Positions 62,696-64,000 of a stretch of DNA of 64,000 nt are shown here, piece after piece. This stretch comes from Euryarchaeota archaeon UBA259 (GTDB lineage: Archaea; Thermoplasmatota; Poseidoniia; Poseidoniales; Poseidoniaceae): positions 43,904 to 107,903 of the forward strand of contig DAXG01000042.1 of the NCBI GenBank assembly GCA_002506275.1, written 5' to 3'. Below the pieces are notes generated by a model. It had not been told where the DNA came from. It saw only the letters and a list, made by a program, of their open reading frames with translations, and ran no database searches. A program made the translations under genes and the position numbers. Position 1 is the first letter of the stretch, and the number at the start of each line of letters is the position of its first letter.

Positions 62696-64000
62696 ATGGA
62701 TTGCGGGTCATGTTCAGAACTCATCCCAGATGACAGTATCTTTTGCCCTGAGTGTGGTGCTCGTCAAGAAGTTTCACGAGCAGACGGGTTCTCAAGTCAA
62801 GGCACCATTGGCCTCAGCGGACAAGAAGTAACCGGTGGACGAAACTTCGGAGTTGTCTCTGGTGAAGCCATCCGCCAACAACGAGACACAACCATGGGTG
62901 GTAGTTCGAACATACCTCCGGAAGTCTTGCAACAAATTGCAATGGGTATTCAACAGCAGCCGAATGTACCTCCCGGTCAATTCCCTCCACAGCCTTTGCC
63001 CCGTAATCTCAACCAGCAAGGCCAGTTCCCACCGCAAGGTCAGTTCCCTCCTCAAGGACAATTCCCGCCTCAAAACATGCCAATGAACCAGGGTCAATTT
63101 CCTCCAGGTGGCATGAATCCAAATTCTCCACAAAGTAATGTTCTTCCAGCATCACAGTCGGACCGACCTCAACAAGCACGAGGGCCATCTCTGTCAAGCG
63201 GTGCACTTCCTCAAAAAACCCTCGACCCAGCGCCTGCATTCAATCAAGGCGGCACCATTGTTGCCGACAATCCCTCGACATCTCCAACTGACGCAATGGT
63301 GAATCGATTGGCAGAAGCTGAACGAGCGATGAAGGATGAACGCCGCAGTCAATGGCTCAACATGAATCAATCACCTGCGAACAATGTACTCGCTTCATTG
63401 GGGGCCGATCTCCCGGCTCACTTGCGAGGTGCTGAACCTGGTAATGCTGCAAAAGACGTTGTTGCCGGTGCGCTGGGGCAAGTTCCCGAAAAGGATGCTC
63501 CTAACGAGGCCCTGCTTCGTAGAATGTGCGAAGTAGCCGTCCGAAGAGTCGCTCGTAAGCGAGGTGTAGCAGTTGAAACTCCACAAGCAAAGATGGATTC
63601 GGATGTCCTTCAAGTGAATGTAACTTATGTCGATGACGGCCGTGTTCTCGATTCACCAGAGGATCTTACACAGGCCTTCCAACATGCAATTGACACGGAA
63701 GTCGCTTTGAAGGGCTTTACACTTTCAACAGAATTGAAGTTGTTCCGCTCGAAAGACGGTCAAGTCGAAAATTTAGGTAAGGACGATGCACAGGACGACG
63801 ATGTCGAAATGTTTGCTTGTGAAATTTGTGACGGGCTTGTCAAAGAAACAGACAACGAATGTCCGCATTGCGGTGCAATGTTTGAGGACGAAGAAGAGGA
63901 AGAGGAAGAAGTTGAAGTTCCCTCACGCCGTGCTCCTCCCAAGAGAGGCGGACCACCCGGCCCGTCAAAGAAAGGTGGCCCACCCGGTCCATCGAAAGGC
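62696..64000 (+). CDS. Zinc-ribbon and Gln/Pro-repeat protein, 3' end outside window
   Basis: An open frame from ATG 62696 to the window end (435 codons, no stop). It begins with a zinc ribbon (C3, C6, C17, C20), then a disordered stretch with GQFPPQ repeats. A folded region follows at ~200-370 (AAKDVVAGALGQVPEKDAPNEALLRRMCEVAVRRVARKRGV, LQVNVTYVDDGRVLDSPEDL), then a second zinc ribbon (C375, C378, C389, C392). The part after that is acidic and ends in GGPPGPSK repeats. Ribbons at both ends with a flexible middle suggest a scaffold. No known family recognised. Confidence 0.75.
   Translation, partial: MDCGSCSELIPDDSIFCPECGARQEVSRADGFSSQGTIGLSGQEVTGGRNFGVVSGEAIRQQRDTTMGGSSNIPPEVLQQIAMGIQQQPNVPPGQFPPQPLPRNLNQQGQFPPQGQFPPQGQFPPQNMPMNQGQFPPGGMNPNSPQSNVLPASQSDRPQQARGPSLSSGALPQKTLDPAPAFNQGGTIVADNPSTSPTDAMVNRLAEAERAMKDERRSQWLNMNQSPANNVLASLGADLPAHLRGAEPGNAAKDVVAGALGQVPEKDAPNEALLRRMCEVAVRRVARKRGVAVETPQAKMDSDVLQVNVTYVDDGRVLDSPEDLTQAFQHAIDTEVALKGFTLSTELKLFRSKDGQVENLGKDDAQDDDVEMFACEICDGLVKETDNECPHCGAMFEDEEEEEEEVEVPSRRAPPKRGGPPGPSKKGGPPGPSKG
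63020..63073 (+). repeat. Three tandem 18-bp coding repeats (GQFPPQ)
   Basis: Three consecutive 18-bp units encode GQFPPQ exactly. Single degenerate copies flank them at 62975 (GQFPPQ) and ~63092 (GQFPPG). Third-position changes between units show the repeat is kept at protein level. Confidence 0.85.
63947..64000 (+). repeat. Tandem GGPPGPSK coding repeat at window end
   Basis: Two units encoding GGPPGPSKK/GGPPGPSKG follow each other and run into the window edge; more copies may follow. They lie in the low-complexity tail of the zinc-ribbon protein. Confidence 0.7.

Noticed and set aside
62975-63111. Possible CRISPR or short direct-repeat array
   Set aside because: The 18-bp units are in frame, without spacers, and vary at third codon positions; they are protein repeats.
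1-64000. Search for insertion sequences, integrases, toxin-antitoxin or defence islands
   Set aside because: No transposase, recombinase, restriction or abortive-infection motif was seen, and gene content is core-like throughout; the RecB-like pair is the only possible exception.
1-64000. Additional tRNA or rRNA genes
   Set aside because: All intergenic gaps are under ~200 bp; apart from 43080-43162 none shows a cloverleaf with acceptor and T arms.

Overview
The window reads as core chromosome of a planktonic marine euryarchaeon, most likely Marine Group II (Candidatus Poseidoniales, Thermoplasmata-related). Archaeal information-processing genes (L10e, L37e, L44e, S27e, aIF2-alpha, Nop10, ABCE1, RPA with its partner, Hel308, Cgi121, PAC2, archaeal TyrRS) and archaeal lipid genes (prenyl diphosphate synthase, geranylgeranyl reductase) sit beside bacterial-type genes (gyrB/gyrA, mutS/mutL, etfA/etfB, a glutaryl-CoA dehydrogenase-like enzyme). 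This mixture is typical of the group; the lineage call is inferred from gene content, not from a marker-gene tree. No insertion sequence, integrase, prophage, CRISPR array or rRNA was seen.

Layout. 1-3.1 kb: end of gyrB and all of gyrA. 3.2-9.6 kb: a LeuA-like synthase, an aspartoacylase-family hydrolase, a thioesterase, a SprT-like protease, and two membrane proteins of unknown role. 9.7-18.6 kb: a run on the + strand with Hel308, Cgi121, TldD/TldE and RPA plus its partner. 18.7-21.6 kb: a small tail-hub-like protein, two short T2SSF (TadB/C-like) membrane proteins and a VirB11-type ATPase, which form a pilus/secretion module; a matching archaeal pilin lies at 27.6 kb. 21.6-25.3 kb: a SAP-like protein, a coiled-coil protein and a degenerate porphobilinogen-deaminase homologue. 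25.4-30.6 kb: prenyl synthase, geranylgeranyl reductase, pilin, MoaA, AroA. 30.6-36.6 kb: MutL/MutS and a membrane-anchored propeller-like protein. 36.7-43.2 kb: L10e, an intergenic region able to form alternative hairpins, ABCE1, two tandem Fe-S RecB-like nucleases, a ubiquitin-like GG protein and tRNA-Ser(CGA). 43.2-47.7 kb: TM2 protein, PAC2, Nop10, aIF2-alpha, S27e, L44e, two membrane proteins and L37e. 47.8-52.8 kb: PurF, a ThiI homologue with a broken PP-loop, a propeller protein and an MBL hydrolase. 52.8-57.2 kb: EtfA/EtfB, an MCM-N-like protein without ATPase, TyrRS and an unknown. 57.3-62.5 kb: a propeller protein, an acyl-CoA dehydrogenase, a DUF2892-like protein and two divergent squalene/phytoene synthases. 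The window ends inside a zinc-ribbon protein with GQFPPQ repeats.

The genome is very compact. All eleven convergent gene pairs either overlap or are at most 3 nt apart. No gene-free stretch exceeds about 200 bp. The most unusual items are several family members that have lost catalytic or metal-binding residues (HemC-like, ThiI-like, MCM-N-like, L44e), an EF-hand loop at the end of GyrA, the tandem Fe-S nucleases, and the mutually exclusive stems upstream of ABCE1. I did not find a clear new multi-gene defence or mobile system.
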